The translations under genes were made by a program, and so were the position numbers. Positions 46,855-57,790 of a DNA stretch of 64,000 nucleotides are shown piece by piece. Each line of letters starts with the position of its first letter. Positions within the stretch are counted from its first letter, which is position 1. The DNA comes from Asterias amurensis (taxonomy: Eukaryota > Echinodermata > Asteroidea > Forcipulatida > Asteriidae). Location: assembly GCF_032118995.1 (NCBI RefSeq), contig NC_092667.1, forward strand, positions 4,766,931 to 4,830,930, in the 5' to 3' direction. The notes beneath the pieces were generated by a model. It worked only from the letters and a program-made list of their open reading frames with translations, was not told where the DNA came from and did no database searches.

Positions 46855-49800
46855 ATGGAAGACGATGCACCTGTAATCTACGGGCTTGAGTTTCAGGTAG
46901 GTTTGCTTGAATTGAAACAAAAATAATCTAGAAATAAATGGAAGAGTTACAATTAATGTTTGATGATGTTTAATTTGAACACCTTTCTGCTCTCCTTTCT
47001 AAATAAAAATTGCATGTGTGTAATATTCGTATGTTTTTTTAGATGAGTTTTTCACTGCTTTCCAAAAGACCAAGCTCCAATTTTCCCCATCCCAAACCCT
47101 TCCTTCACACATGGCCTTTAGCTGCTTACCATAATGACAGAGAGTAGTTGTAGGATTATTTGGATTACTTATTTATTATAAATTATAGACCTTTCGCCAA
47201 TCTGCCTGGCTGATTTGAAATTTGCTGAAATCCCGAGATTGCGAGAATGCCGCAAAAACAAAAAAGGCATTGCCATTTTATCAGATTGCGGAACCTACTT
47301 CTAGAAACTATAATTAAGTATAAGGTTCCCCCGTGCCTTATAGTTTCTAGAAGTAAGCGAAACCATGGCCTCATACTAGGAGTAGGACACACCCACTCCC
47401 GATTCGCTAGCAAAATTAAGCCAAACCAATATTACTTTGTTAGCGTTATTTTTTGACTTCCATATTTTGTTTTTGAGAAAGGGGCTGAGTCATCAAAGAG
47501 TCGTCAAGATCATAGCCTGTTTGCTTGGAATTCAAATTCTCACCAAGATACAGAATGTGCGCGTAGGCTCTCCATAATATGTAAGAAGGGAGCGCGTGCA
47601 GTTACTTTGGGAGAGTTCATAATTTCATGTACAGCACACAGGTTTGCATTGACCCTATCAACACAGGCCCTTTCTTTAATGACAAAGTTCAGTCCAAACC
47701 TCCACCTCTCAGCTCCCCAAGGCCCAAGCCCAACCCGAAACCCATCCCAAACCCCATCCGAAACCCCACCCCAAACCCAAACCCAAACCCAAACCCAAAC
47801 CCCACCCCATCATTTTAATTCTACAACGTTTCATTTTATCACTTTTTATTTCAGGCGAGGGCGCTAGCTCCTCAGGTAGCCGAGTCTGAGGTGATCCGCT
47901 TCCTCGTTGGGACTCAGTCACTCAAAAATGAGAATCAGGTCAGAATGAGAATCTTTTTCAAAATCAGGCAGGGGAGCCTAATCTCCGCCCCTTCCTGCAT
48001 TGACCATCTGGGCCCAACTTGATGGCTCTTTTTACCATAATCAAACAATCGTCGCTTACAGAAGCAAGAAATTCTGTGCTAACGGCAAGGGTAAGCGGGG
48101 AGTTTTGGGGAGTTTTGGCTCATGCGCTTGCGTACTCCACGTTATTAGGCATTCTACACTTACAAAATATATTACATGGCTAGTGCAAAAATTCAGGGCT
48201 TGCTGGCAAGCGGAGAATGGTGATCAAAAGCGCAAAATTCTGCAGTTAGCAGAGCCATGAACTTGGGCCCTGATCATCTGCCAACACCGGAGTGTTGGTT
48301 CGAATCCCAGTCGTGACACTTGTCCTATGAGCAAGATTCTTCATACTATAAAATTGTTTCTCTTCACCCAAGGGTATAAATGGGTACCTGTGAGGGTAGA
48401 GGTTGATAATGTGAATAAAAAATCCTTTGGAGCGCTACCTGGTAGAGGTTAATATTGTTGATGAAAAAGCTTTTGAAGCACCACGGTTGCCCAGGGCCGT
48501 ATACTTCCCAAGGAGCTGAGAAAGACTAAAGGAATGTTTTTGGTCCAATGACCAGGGCCCTTGATACGGTTATTGTAAAATGCGTTATATAAGACCAAGT
48601 TATTATTATTTGCTTTCCCCATTTTATTGTAGGTTCATCTTCTTGACTTTGATGATGATAATAATATCTTGAATAAGACGGTGTTCCTCCACAAAGACGG
48701 AGAGATTTGGCACATCAGCTCAAACCCAGCGAATAAAAACATCCTGACAACATGCTTCAATAAAAGTAAGTCATTTCATCACAGGGTCAATCAGCGATTC
48801 GCAAGTTAGGTTTGAATAAGTCTGGTGCAATAGCTTCTTTAGTCAAATCAAAGTGCTTCAATTTAAATTCATCACTTCAATAACATATCTTTCTGAAAGT
48901 TTGAACATATATACTCTTGCGCCTTAAGTACCTTGTTTGGTAGATACGTGCGCTATATAAGACTTTGACATGGTTATGTCAGATGGTTTGGGGCAATTGC
49001 ATTGTGAATGCATACAACCTTCATTTTACCATGGGCTTCAGATTATGGTTGTGAGCTGAACTGTGTAAAGTTTATGAAACGCTCCTGTTGGATGGGTTAA
49101 ATATTCCAGGAGCAGGTGTAAATGGATTTGAGATGGATTGCACGTATGATATTATTGACCATCTTCGTTGATGAAACGTACACGCATGAAAGGCTATCAT
49201 TGGCTTAGAGTTGTGCGCAGCTATGTGCAATCCATCTATTGGACTGCTAGAGTTGGAATTTGGATTGGATTTTTTTGCGAAATGCCAGCAGAATATTCTG
49301 GCTGTCCGCTAGGCTTACTAGAGTTTTCATATTGTGGGAGTATACCTGACTTTTGAGACTCCTTAACTATCAGAGTTATATCTTTTTTTACGCAGTTGTC
49401 AACAGTAAGATTGAGACTCAAGCTGCTCTGTGGCGTATCCCTTCAGATTCTGACCCTTCAGACAAGGACCCTGCAATCCAAGATGACTCCAGCTCTTATG
49501 CAAGATCGCTGGAGGTTCTCTGTCGATTTGACAACCAGGACATGGGTAACATGATCAGGTACTAATAAGACCATGGCACAGTTTCTAAGGCCCTGTTTTA
49601 AACCGCGGCTCCGGCTTTTGATTCGGCTTCAGGCTCTGTCATCTGAAGCGCTAAGCGTGTACCCAAGGCAAGCGCAATTGTTAAAAACAACCACTGAATC
49701 TAGAGCCGAAAATTTGTGGATGCAAAAAGGGCCATAGAGCTGCTGAAGCACTAAAAGTTTTGCTTACCATATTTGATAATATAAGGTTACCAGCAAAAAG

Positions 49801-52800
49801 ACCATTCAACACTAACCATACCTGTGACTGGCATCATGGTCATGTTTTGGTCGCAATATTTTCTGCTTAAGCAGCTCTGTGAAATGTGGCCATGCAGCTG
49901 TTGATTTCCTCAAACCTCATCCCTCAGAAGTAGCTAAGCACAACAAAATTCTGCTTACCAGAATAAGGTTACTAGCCAAAATACCATTTCATATCTGTGT
50001 CTAGTATTATGGTCATTTTTGCTTAGCAGAATTTGTTTAGTCAAAATTTCTGCTTAAGCAGCATTATGAAATTCAAATTTACATAGACATTAAAATTTAC
50101 TCAAATACCTTATTTGCATATAAATTGATCACATGCTTGGCTGCTTAACTTAAGGGCAAGACCTGGTGGTTGTTATATACTAGGCATTGTTTTGACTTAC
50201 ATGTAAATCATATAAATGGTTGTGGATTTGTTTCTTCTTTGCAGTATTCTATGGGAGCCGCAGGGTGATGGGACGAAGGCTGTATCCATCTCGGACAGCC
50301 ATCTTGCTCAGTGGGACATAGAATCTAGCGGCAGTGAGGCAAAGGTACAGAACTGATTTCCCAATCGCATATGATGTCACACTCTCAAAAAGGAGGCAGA
50401 TCATTGGACAATAGCTGTTCTCTGTGCGTAAAAATGTGCGCGTGACCTCAGCATACCTGTAGCGTTTCCCATTATGCAATGGGGAGCTATTGATTTCTTA
50501 CACAATACAGAATGCGCCTCCGAACAATGCGCGTAATTTGGGTTTCAGCTCTCTTTTTTGCATGTTTGTTTACGATTTTGACACCAAAATTGACACCCAG
50601 GATAGGCACATGTGAGTACGCTGCGCGTATTGCAAGGGGTGTATTAGCCATTTGCGAATTAGATTTGACTAATGTCTGGTACAATAACTTGCTTAGTCAC
50701 AAGTTACCCGCTTACATTTGAATTCCTCAGACTGTAGAGACAGCTGCTTGGTCAAATGGTGCTGGCAAGCCTTTGCCTAGCAACCTCCAGATGAGCAAAC
50801 CCTGGTACCATTGTGCCTTACACATTCATTCAGGATTGTGTAAGGGTGTCCACCGTCTCTTAAGTAGGTATGCAAAAGCTTTCCCCATTTCATGTGACAT
50901 AGCAACTGTCTTGATAGCCTGAGGCATGTCAGAGGAATTCAAATTTAAGTGGTAACTTGTGATCAAGCACGTAATTGTACCAGACAATATTCAAATCTCA
51001 CACACAAAAGGCTTATTGGGGCAGTTGGGTTGGCGTAGTGGAATCTTTCCTCGCCTTTTGTTAATTATTACAAGTCACCAATAAAACACTCGTTTTGGGT
51101 TCTCATTGAACAGGTGTCGTCCTCCGTTGCCCTCGAGAGCAAAGGTCACCCCAAGTTCTCAGCGGGTCGCTGGAACCCTCATCATAACAACACACAGGTG
51201 GCCACAGCAAATGACTCAACAATCAGAGGATGGGACTTAAGAACAATGAAGTAAGTAACAGTACTGGGCCCAATTTCATAGAGACTGTAAGCACAAAAAC
51301 TTGCTAAGAATAGTATTGCTTAGCAGTTCCATGTTACTAGCCCAAGTTACATTAAGTTTGCATTGTTGTGGCTGGTGCCTGTCTGTCAAGCAGTATTTTT
51401 TGCTTAGCAGCTTTATGAAATTGGGCCCTGGTAAAGTAATAAGGCCCAGTTTCATAAATCTGCTTTTAAGCAGAAAAAATTACTGAACAATTTTCTGTGT
51501 AGCAAAAATCAGCAGGATAATGGTCTCACATGATACATGTGACATAGTATTTTGGTAAGTAACCTTATTCTAGTAAGCATGATATTGTTGCAGTTGTGTT
51601 ACTTTTTGTGCCCTATGAAATTGGACTGTTGGTCTATTGAAAATTGGTCTATGAAATTAAACCAGGCTCACTTATTGGGCTTGATGCATTGACGTCATCG
51701 TGTCGCCAACTCGAGGAAAAGCGATGTCGAAACTATGAAATAGCTCAGCTTTGTACTAGCTGCGCATAGGAGAAATAAATAAATTTTGGTTTAATTCTTC
51801 GCATCTGTTTTTCACCCATCCAGGCAATGCTACACTATAGAGAACGCCCACGGTCAGTTGGTACGTGATTTAGACTTTAACCCCAACAAGCAGTACTATC
51901 TGGCGAGCTGCGGTGACGACTGCAAGGTGAAGTTTTGGGATGTACGGAACACGGAGTCGGCTGTCCTTACGCTAACAGATCATTCCCATTGGTAGGTTCA
52001 CACTGTCTGTAAATAGTGGGGTGTCGTGGCTTAGTGGTTAAGAGCATCGTTATTCACGTTCTGGTGGTTAAGTCATCGGGGTGTGGGGTGGGCAAGTTTT
52101 CCGATTGCCCAAAATCCGGACAAAATTTCCACTGAACCACGGTTTCCTAATTTTGTCAATATCTTTGTTCGAATTGCCAGTCAGAAGCCATTCAACATGT
52201 TACTACTTTTAGCCAAACATTACACCCAAGTTTACGATACAACCTGGGAAGCGATAGTAGAGGGATCACCTTAAAGTCACCTGGAAATATAATTTTTTTT
52301 CTTTCAAACATAAGAGTGTATGCTTACGAACAATAAAACAATTTTTTTAGTAATTGTTTGTCACGATTTATATGTTTAAAAAATATATAAAGTTGTTTGG
52401 GGGCTGACTCCGCCTACCCCTTTTGTGACCTCAATCGAGGCAGACTTTGCCTGCAATGCGTATAGTAAACACACGTGCAAAGTACATGTACGTCCAAGTC
52501 GTGAGTTGGTACATTTCAAAAAGTGTTTTTCTGCATTCAGCAGCAATACACTTGGTCGGCATGGCCGGAAAAAAAACAATGTCTTTTTTTTTTGAAACGT
52601 ACAAACTCAAGATTTGGTCCGTACATGTACTTTGCAATTGTGTTTACTCTACGCATCACAGGCAAAGTCTGCCTCGATTGACGTCACAAACAGCGCCCTC
52701 TCGGGTCGGGGTCTACTCTTAAATTTGTTAATAACATAATAACTGATTTTTTAAAACCTTAGCTAACTGTTTATTCACATTCCACTCATCAAAACACATA

Positions 52801-54160
52801 TATTAGTGACAAAAGCTTTATTTTGAAAAAATACCACTTCCAGGTGACTTTAATGGAATGCAACTTTTTATTTTCAGTATACAGTATAAACCACAATGCA
52901 TCACCTTCAAATCATCAGTTAAAATGCACAAAAGCACTCTCGAAGAAGCTTCCACAGTATAATAAACCTCAACAAACCTAGTCCTAATCTGATAATCCCT
53001 CGCACTTACAAAAGTGAGGGGACCGGTCCTTCCTAGTTGCTGGTCCCGATGCTGGAACTCCCTACCAAATCAACATCAACTCACCCTACACTTTCAAGTC
53101 TAAATTAAAACTGATCTGTTCTCTTCTCGCCCATAAACTACCCATTTTGTAGCATTCTTTAGCAGGGCATTGTATCATTGAGTAATGCGCTTTATAAGTC
53201 TTACCTATTATTGTTATTATTATTAACTGCGGATCTGTTTTATCTATCTATCTTTTCCCAAAGGGTGTGGAGTGTGCGATACAACCAGTTCCATGACCAG
53301 CTTGTACTGACCTCCAGCAGTGACAGTCGGGTCATCTTGACTAATGCATCGTCAATCTCCTCCGAGCCATTCGGCCATCTTGATGATGAAGAGGATGACA
53401 GTGATAAAGAGGAAGGGTCAGAGATCAAGTAAGTATGTTTGGTCTGGACCTGATTTCATACAGCTGCTTAGAAACTTTCTTGGCTAAGCAAGAAATGGCT
53501 GTGGTACAATTAGCAGCAATGGTAACTGTATGGTGTTCTGGCTGGTGACCTATTTTTGCAATGCAAAAGTTTTGCGGTGCTAAGCAAGTTTTTGTGCTGA
53601 CAGTCTTTATGAAATTAGGCCCAGGAGTGCAATTTGGCGACCCCAACCAAAGCCCAACTAACTCAACAAGTCAGTTACTGGTTGGTCTGAACAGCATCGT
53701 CACCGCGCTCAACCGTACACGCGAAAACGCTCAACCGATAACCAATGTTTCTGGTTGGGGTCGCCAAAATGCACTCCAGATCTGGTTCATAGGGTACTTG
53801 GGGGATTTGAACATGCGACCCCAACATTTGAGAGCATGGGCCTAATTTCATAGCAAATTTTGCTTAGCAGTTGTCTGCTTCGAAATAAAATTGCAGTGGA
53901 AATTTTTCTCGACCTTCTCTAGATCAAAAGAGCTAAAGATTGTAAGAAACTAATCAGTGTAATATTTTTCCTTGTTCTCCTCTAGACCCAAAGAGCCGGT
54001 CAAAGATGGTCTGATCGCCACCTATGAGGAGCATGAAGACAGCGTCTATGCAGCGGAGTGGTCAACGGTAGACCCCTGGCTCTTTGCCTCCCTAAGCTAC
54101 GATGGCAGACTCGTCATTAATAGGGTCCCAAAAGCCGAAAAGTACAAGATATTATTATGA
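46855..54160 (+). CDS. EIPR1: EARP-complex and GARP-complex interacting protein 1
   Basis: WD40 protein (also TSSC1) that binds the EARP and GARP tethering complexes and supports endosome-to-Golgi traffic and recycling. Nine exons: 46855-46896, 47855-47938, 48633-48765, 49396-49558, 50245-50344, 51114-51250, 51824-51991, 53264-53428 and 53986-54160. All phases fit; 388 residues, against 387 as I recall for human. It begins [20 protein letters not shown], almost identical to human. Further near-identical stretches: [43 protein letters not shown] and [22 protein letters not shown]-type blades run through the protein, with an acidic loop ([13 protein letters not shown]). Kozak context CACCATGG. 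Exon 8 uses the uncommon acceptor CAAAG. Confidence 0.97.
47700..47812. repeat. C-rich hexamer repeat, (CCCAAA)n
   Basis: Decayed CCCAACC and CCCATCC blocks pass into clean CCCAAA repeats (about five units) that stop 40 bp before EIPR1 exon 2. The other strand is TTTGGG, which can form G-quadruplexes. It is not the TTAGGG telomere repeat. Confidence 0.85.
48258..48612 (+). mobile_element. tRNA-derived SINE, nearly whole
   Basis: B box TTGGTTCGAATCCCAG, then CACCCAAGGGTATAAATGGG, CTTCCCAAGGAGCTGAG and the tail GCGTTATATAAGACCAAGTT with (ATT)n. About 350 bp; the A box is weak. It is in an EIPR1 intron, ending 20 bp before exon 3. Same family as the SINE split at 44636-45375. Confidence 0.8.
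49132..49236. mobile_element. short foldback element with GATGGATTGCAC ends
   Basis: GATGGATTGCACGTATGAT at the left mirrors AGCTATGTGCAATCCATC at the right; 105 bp in an EIPR1 intron. Confidence 0.65.
52275..52849. mobile_element. family G foldback element, about 575 bp, TTAA-flanked
   Basis: TTAA at 52271-52274 and 52850-52853. Ends AGTCACCTGGAAAT and CACTTCCAGGTGACT; long inner arms, such as CAATCGAGGCAGACTTTGCC with its inverse GGCAAAGTCTGCCTCGATTG. In the intron between EIPR1 exons 7 and 8. Confidence 0.85.
52960..53224 (+). mobile_element. LINE 3' end fragment
   Basis: A plus-strand frame gives [13 protein letters not shown] and, after a shift, NSLPNQ-like and [18 protein letters not shown]-like text, which matches the end of the reverse transcriptase ORF in many L2/CR1-type LINEs. 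The tail GCGCTTTATAAGTCTTACC with (ATT)n ends 40 bp before EIPR1 exon 8. Heavily truncated; the clade cannot be fixed. Confidence 0.55.
53624..53777. mobile_element. foldback MITE, family E, copy 2
   Basis: GGAGTGCAATTTGGCGACCC to GGGGTCGCCAAAATGCACTCC, minus one base. It directly abuts the end of a family D repeat at 53623, in the last EIPR1 intron. Confidence 0.85.
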
Positions 54161-54483
54161 GTTGGGAAATATCGAGGGATGATACCTAGGCCCGGACAGA
54201 CTGTGCAAGTCTCGTAGGTATTTGAACATTGGGCCATGTTAAAGGATTTAGGTACTTTTTGTGCAGCACAAAACACAAACTTCCACAAGTTTACATGAAA
54301 CTTACACAGATTGAAAGATAATGATAGTAGAAAGCTTCCCTTAAAGTATTACCTGCTGAGGTGCTGTAGTTTTTGAGAAATGAGTAAAAGTTAACATGTA
54401 CAACGGATTGACATGACTCGCCTGAGAACAGTGCTTTGTGATTCTCACCTTTTTCCTCAAAAACTTGACAACAAATGAAGCTG

Positions 54484-54694
54484 CTATAGACGATGTGACC
54501 TATGTTTACATTCAAATTGCCCTCTGTTGACAAAACACTATATACGTCATGTTTCGCCGGGCACTGAGTTGCGTAGTCATAGTAAGATTGCGTACACTTT
54601 CTAGCTGGCTGCCAAAACACAAAGGTTTTGCTCGGCGGTATGCGCGCGAATCATGTTATGGTTTTCGTGTGATGTCAGAGGTCACATCGTCTAT
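54484..54694. mobile_element. foldback element in the EIPR1 3' UTR
   Basis: CTATAGACGATGTGACCT at the left mirrors AGGTCACATCGTCTAT at the right. One arm of the same element is also seen near 35306. If the poly(A) signal at 55048 is used, it is part of the EIPR1 mRNA. Confidence 0.7.
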
Positions 54695-55047
54695 TTCTAC
54701 AGGTATTTTATATTACATCAATCTTCATTCACAGTGAATAGGGATTCATATCATAGGCAAAACCTGATCTGCTAAGTGTACAAATTTGTTTTGTGGGTTA
54801 CTGGAATGTAGAAATGCATTTTTTGCCCAACAATTTGGATCCAAGTTAGAGACCCTTTTTGACATTCCGTTTTTCCATAACTCATAATGATGTCTTTGTT
54901 TGCTCATATCGTACACAAGTAAAGATCTTTAAATATTGTTGCAAGGTCATTGTAGTTTAAATCTTGTCATTTATTTCTATTATGTGATTTTGACCTCGTA
55001 AAGTATATGTTGTTTTTTGTACATACCGAATATCGATTGTAAATATT

Positions 55048-55053
55048 AATAAA
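55048..55053 (+). terminator. probable poly(A) signal of EIPR1
   Basis: AATAAA about 890 bp after the EIPR1 stop codon, followed by a GT-rich stretch (GTTTGTTTGTTTG) at 55080, as expected downstream of a cleavage site. Confidence 0.6.
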
Positions 55054-57499
55054 CTATGTACATATACATAATGGCAGAGAGTTTGTTTGTTTGTTTGTAA
55101 TTGCATTGTCGTCATTTCAAAATAGCAGTAAGGTTGTAAAAGGTTTAAAGTGTCAAAACACCATTCCCCCTCCCTCCTGTGGCAGATTCCTGGACCTGTT
55201 TAATGAGCTTTACCCCTACCGCTTTTCCAATCCCCCTTTCTCAAACCCTCTTTCCCTTACCACCTCCATTTTCCTTACCCCCTTGCCCATACTCCATTTC
55301 CCACACACCCTTCCCCTAAACCCCCAGTTCCCAAACCCCTCTTTCCCAAACCCCTCTTTCCCATACCACCCCCTCCTTTTCTCATACCCCCTTTACCATG
55401 CCCCACCCCTTTCCCACACGCCCCTATTCCATACCATTTCCCACACACCCTTTCCCAAACCCCCATTTACCACGCCCACTTTCCCATGTGCCTCTTTCTG
55501 GCACTCCCTTTTCCCTTACCCCCTTTCCCATGCCCCACCCTTTTCCGATACCCCCGCCTTCCATACCCCTACACCCCCCCCCCCCTGCAAAACAACTTCT
55601 TTGTTCAGGTATTTTCTTCCAAAGCAGAAGACTCCCTCCCAAGAAAGTTCAGATAACTCGGATCAAGAATCATCCCCCCACCCCAATGGACCAAGTGGTG
55701 CATATAGATTAGATTATTATGAAACATTATGTACAATCACCCCCCCCCCCCCTCCCATCCCCGTCCCCATTTTGTTTTATAATGTTATCACATGGAGGTA
55801 CCTCCATGGATATCATAAATCTCACTCCGTCACTCTCTATTCCAATGACTTGACCTAGCTCCCGAACTCTCCCGAACTACCGAACTCCCGAGCTCAACAA
55901 AGTTTACTTTCGTCTGTGCATTGTGCAACTGGCAAATTCCTTATGTAAAATCCATGACGTGCTACACACTGACGGCCCGTAAAAACCAATGGAGGACAGA
56001 AACCAATGAGCATGGTCACGGACTTCCAAGTTGTTTAGTTGGCCTTTAGCTCTCCCAACTATCCCAACTATTTACGGATCGCGAACCCAGCGCAGCGGCT
56101 TCATCAACTCCTAATAAGTACGCAGGTTCCTTCTCTCCACTGACAAGCCGTAGATTCTTTTGAGAACATCGCGGGGCAATCGTAGCGGGGTCCTCGACCG
56201 GGCTGGAGCTATCGTTTGCACTGAATGGGGGACCTTGGTATTATCTCATTCGGTGTTTGAAGTTTACTTCTCGGGTTTAAGTGCAAACTTTTTCTTGTGA
56301 AGGGAAGACGTATTGTGAGATGTATGTTTTCTTTGTCCTTGCTCTGTGGTTTTACGACGTACACCACTGGAAGTTAGGCTCGACAAGCAAATATCTTAAA
56401 GTCATGGTCCCATTATCCATTGTATTTTTTTTCTCAAAACGCTTTGTGCTTTATTTGTTATACCATAGTGTCTTAGAAGTATCTGTCATTTTAGTCAATC
56501 ATAAACCAAACCAAAACACTGTAGTATTGAGTCGGCGTGGATTTATGTAGCATATGATTTTGGTTCATGGTGGATTTTTTTCTTCTTCATAAAATTAAAC
56601 TATGTAACCCCCCCCCCTCTCTAACATTTCTGTATACAACAAACAACGAGGCCAATATGAGATTGGGGGGGGGGGGGGGGGGGGGCTTCAATCTTCTATC
56701 CGATAACAGGTATTTTTTGAGGTGGTAAAGACTGTCACAACAAACTCCCCAAAATAATCACCCCACAAACTGGGGACTCAAAGGCGATAACTGGGCCTAT
56801 GGGGGGGGGGGGTGATATACTCTCCCTCAAAATCTAGCATTGCGGCCCGTTAACAAAGGGAACATTTGAGGGAAATTGGAAATTCTTAACAAAGGGACTC
56901 TTGTTTAGGGAGTGCCACAAATCGAAAGCTTTATACTTTGTATCAGGAGGAATTTCTTACTATTAATAATTAATTAATAAATGAATGAATTAATTACAAT
57001 TATACAAAGTAAACAAAAAATAAATAAATAAATAAACAGACACAAAATAAGTAAAATGAAAAGATATATATATTGATTAAATGTATTTGTTTCTCGTATT
57101 TTTAATTGAAAACAATAACATTAACAATTAATAAAACTTGAAGTAAAAAACAAAATCAAAACAAAAACATTTGTTTGTCGTTGCAAGACATAAATAAATA
57201 TTTGTGGTACCTAGGTATTAGGCTTTTTCTGGGTTTTAAATTGTTTTAATGTTCAAGGGTTAGGAATGCTTGTTGTTGTTCGAAACTTAACAAAAAGAAA
57301 ATACAAAAACAAATTCACATAATTATTTCCTTGAAGAATGTTAGGTTTATTTTAAAGTTTCTTCCTGTTTCACTCACATTCTTATGACAAAGGCCTTTCC
57401 AATGTTGAAACTAAAAAAAAATTACCTACACAAAAATAAATAATAATTTAACCAAATTCCAAAGTTCGAAAAAAGTTTCAGTTTCTACCGCTACCCGCA

Positions 57500-57790
57500 A
57501 CAACAGACTTGCGAAGTCTCCACAAAGAAGTTTGAGTTTAATTGGTTTGAGCGTGCGCAGTAAACTTCCAATAAATTATGGGATACGTTTTTTTTGTGTG
57601 AGAGAGTACAGAAAAGTTTCTGCAGTGTATATCTTTGTGCTGTGTGTGTGTACAAACTCGACTCATAGCGCGAAGGTCAACCAGCATGCAGATGATTACA
57701 CGAGGAGTTACACGACTTGGCTTCCTTACGTTGAAAACTTCGCTCTAAAAACCTGGATTACGTAAATTTACCGTGCTGTAAGGGTAAGTT
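57500..57790 (+). promoter_or_regulatory. possible promoter and 5' UTR exon of the downstream gene
   Basis: A local rise in GC has GAGCGTGCGCAGT at 57549-57561, close to an NRF-1 site, and a donor-like TGTAAGGGTAAGTTG near 57779-57793. It could be the first non-coding exon of the gene whose coding starts at 61324. Weak evidence only. Confidence 0.25.

Larger units (their letters stand above)
49741..53623. mobile_element. family D repeats in EIPR1 introns, five copies
   Basis: Copies at about 49741-49890, 49930-50075, 51269-51428, 51443-51628 and 53450-53623. Typical ends: GGGCCCAATTTCATAGAG and GCAGCTTTATGAAATTGGGC; inside, repeated CTGCTTAAGCAG and TTGCTTAGCAG. The first two and the next two stand as neighbouring pairs. 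A sixth copy interrupts a family B repeat at 16319-16492. Confidence 0.75.

Noticed and set aside
47700-47812. Interstitial telomere repeat
   Set aside because: The unit is CCCAAA, not the CCCTAA expected in most animals, and it fades into degenerate C-rich sequence.
55091-55858. 255-residue proline-rich open frame after EIPR1
   Set aside because: It follows a C-rich simple tract, lies past the EIPR1 poly(A) signal and has no splice sites or family likeness.
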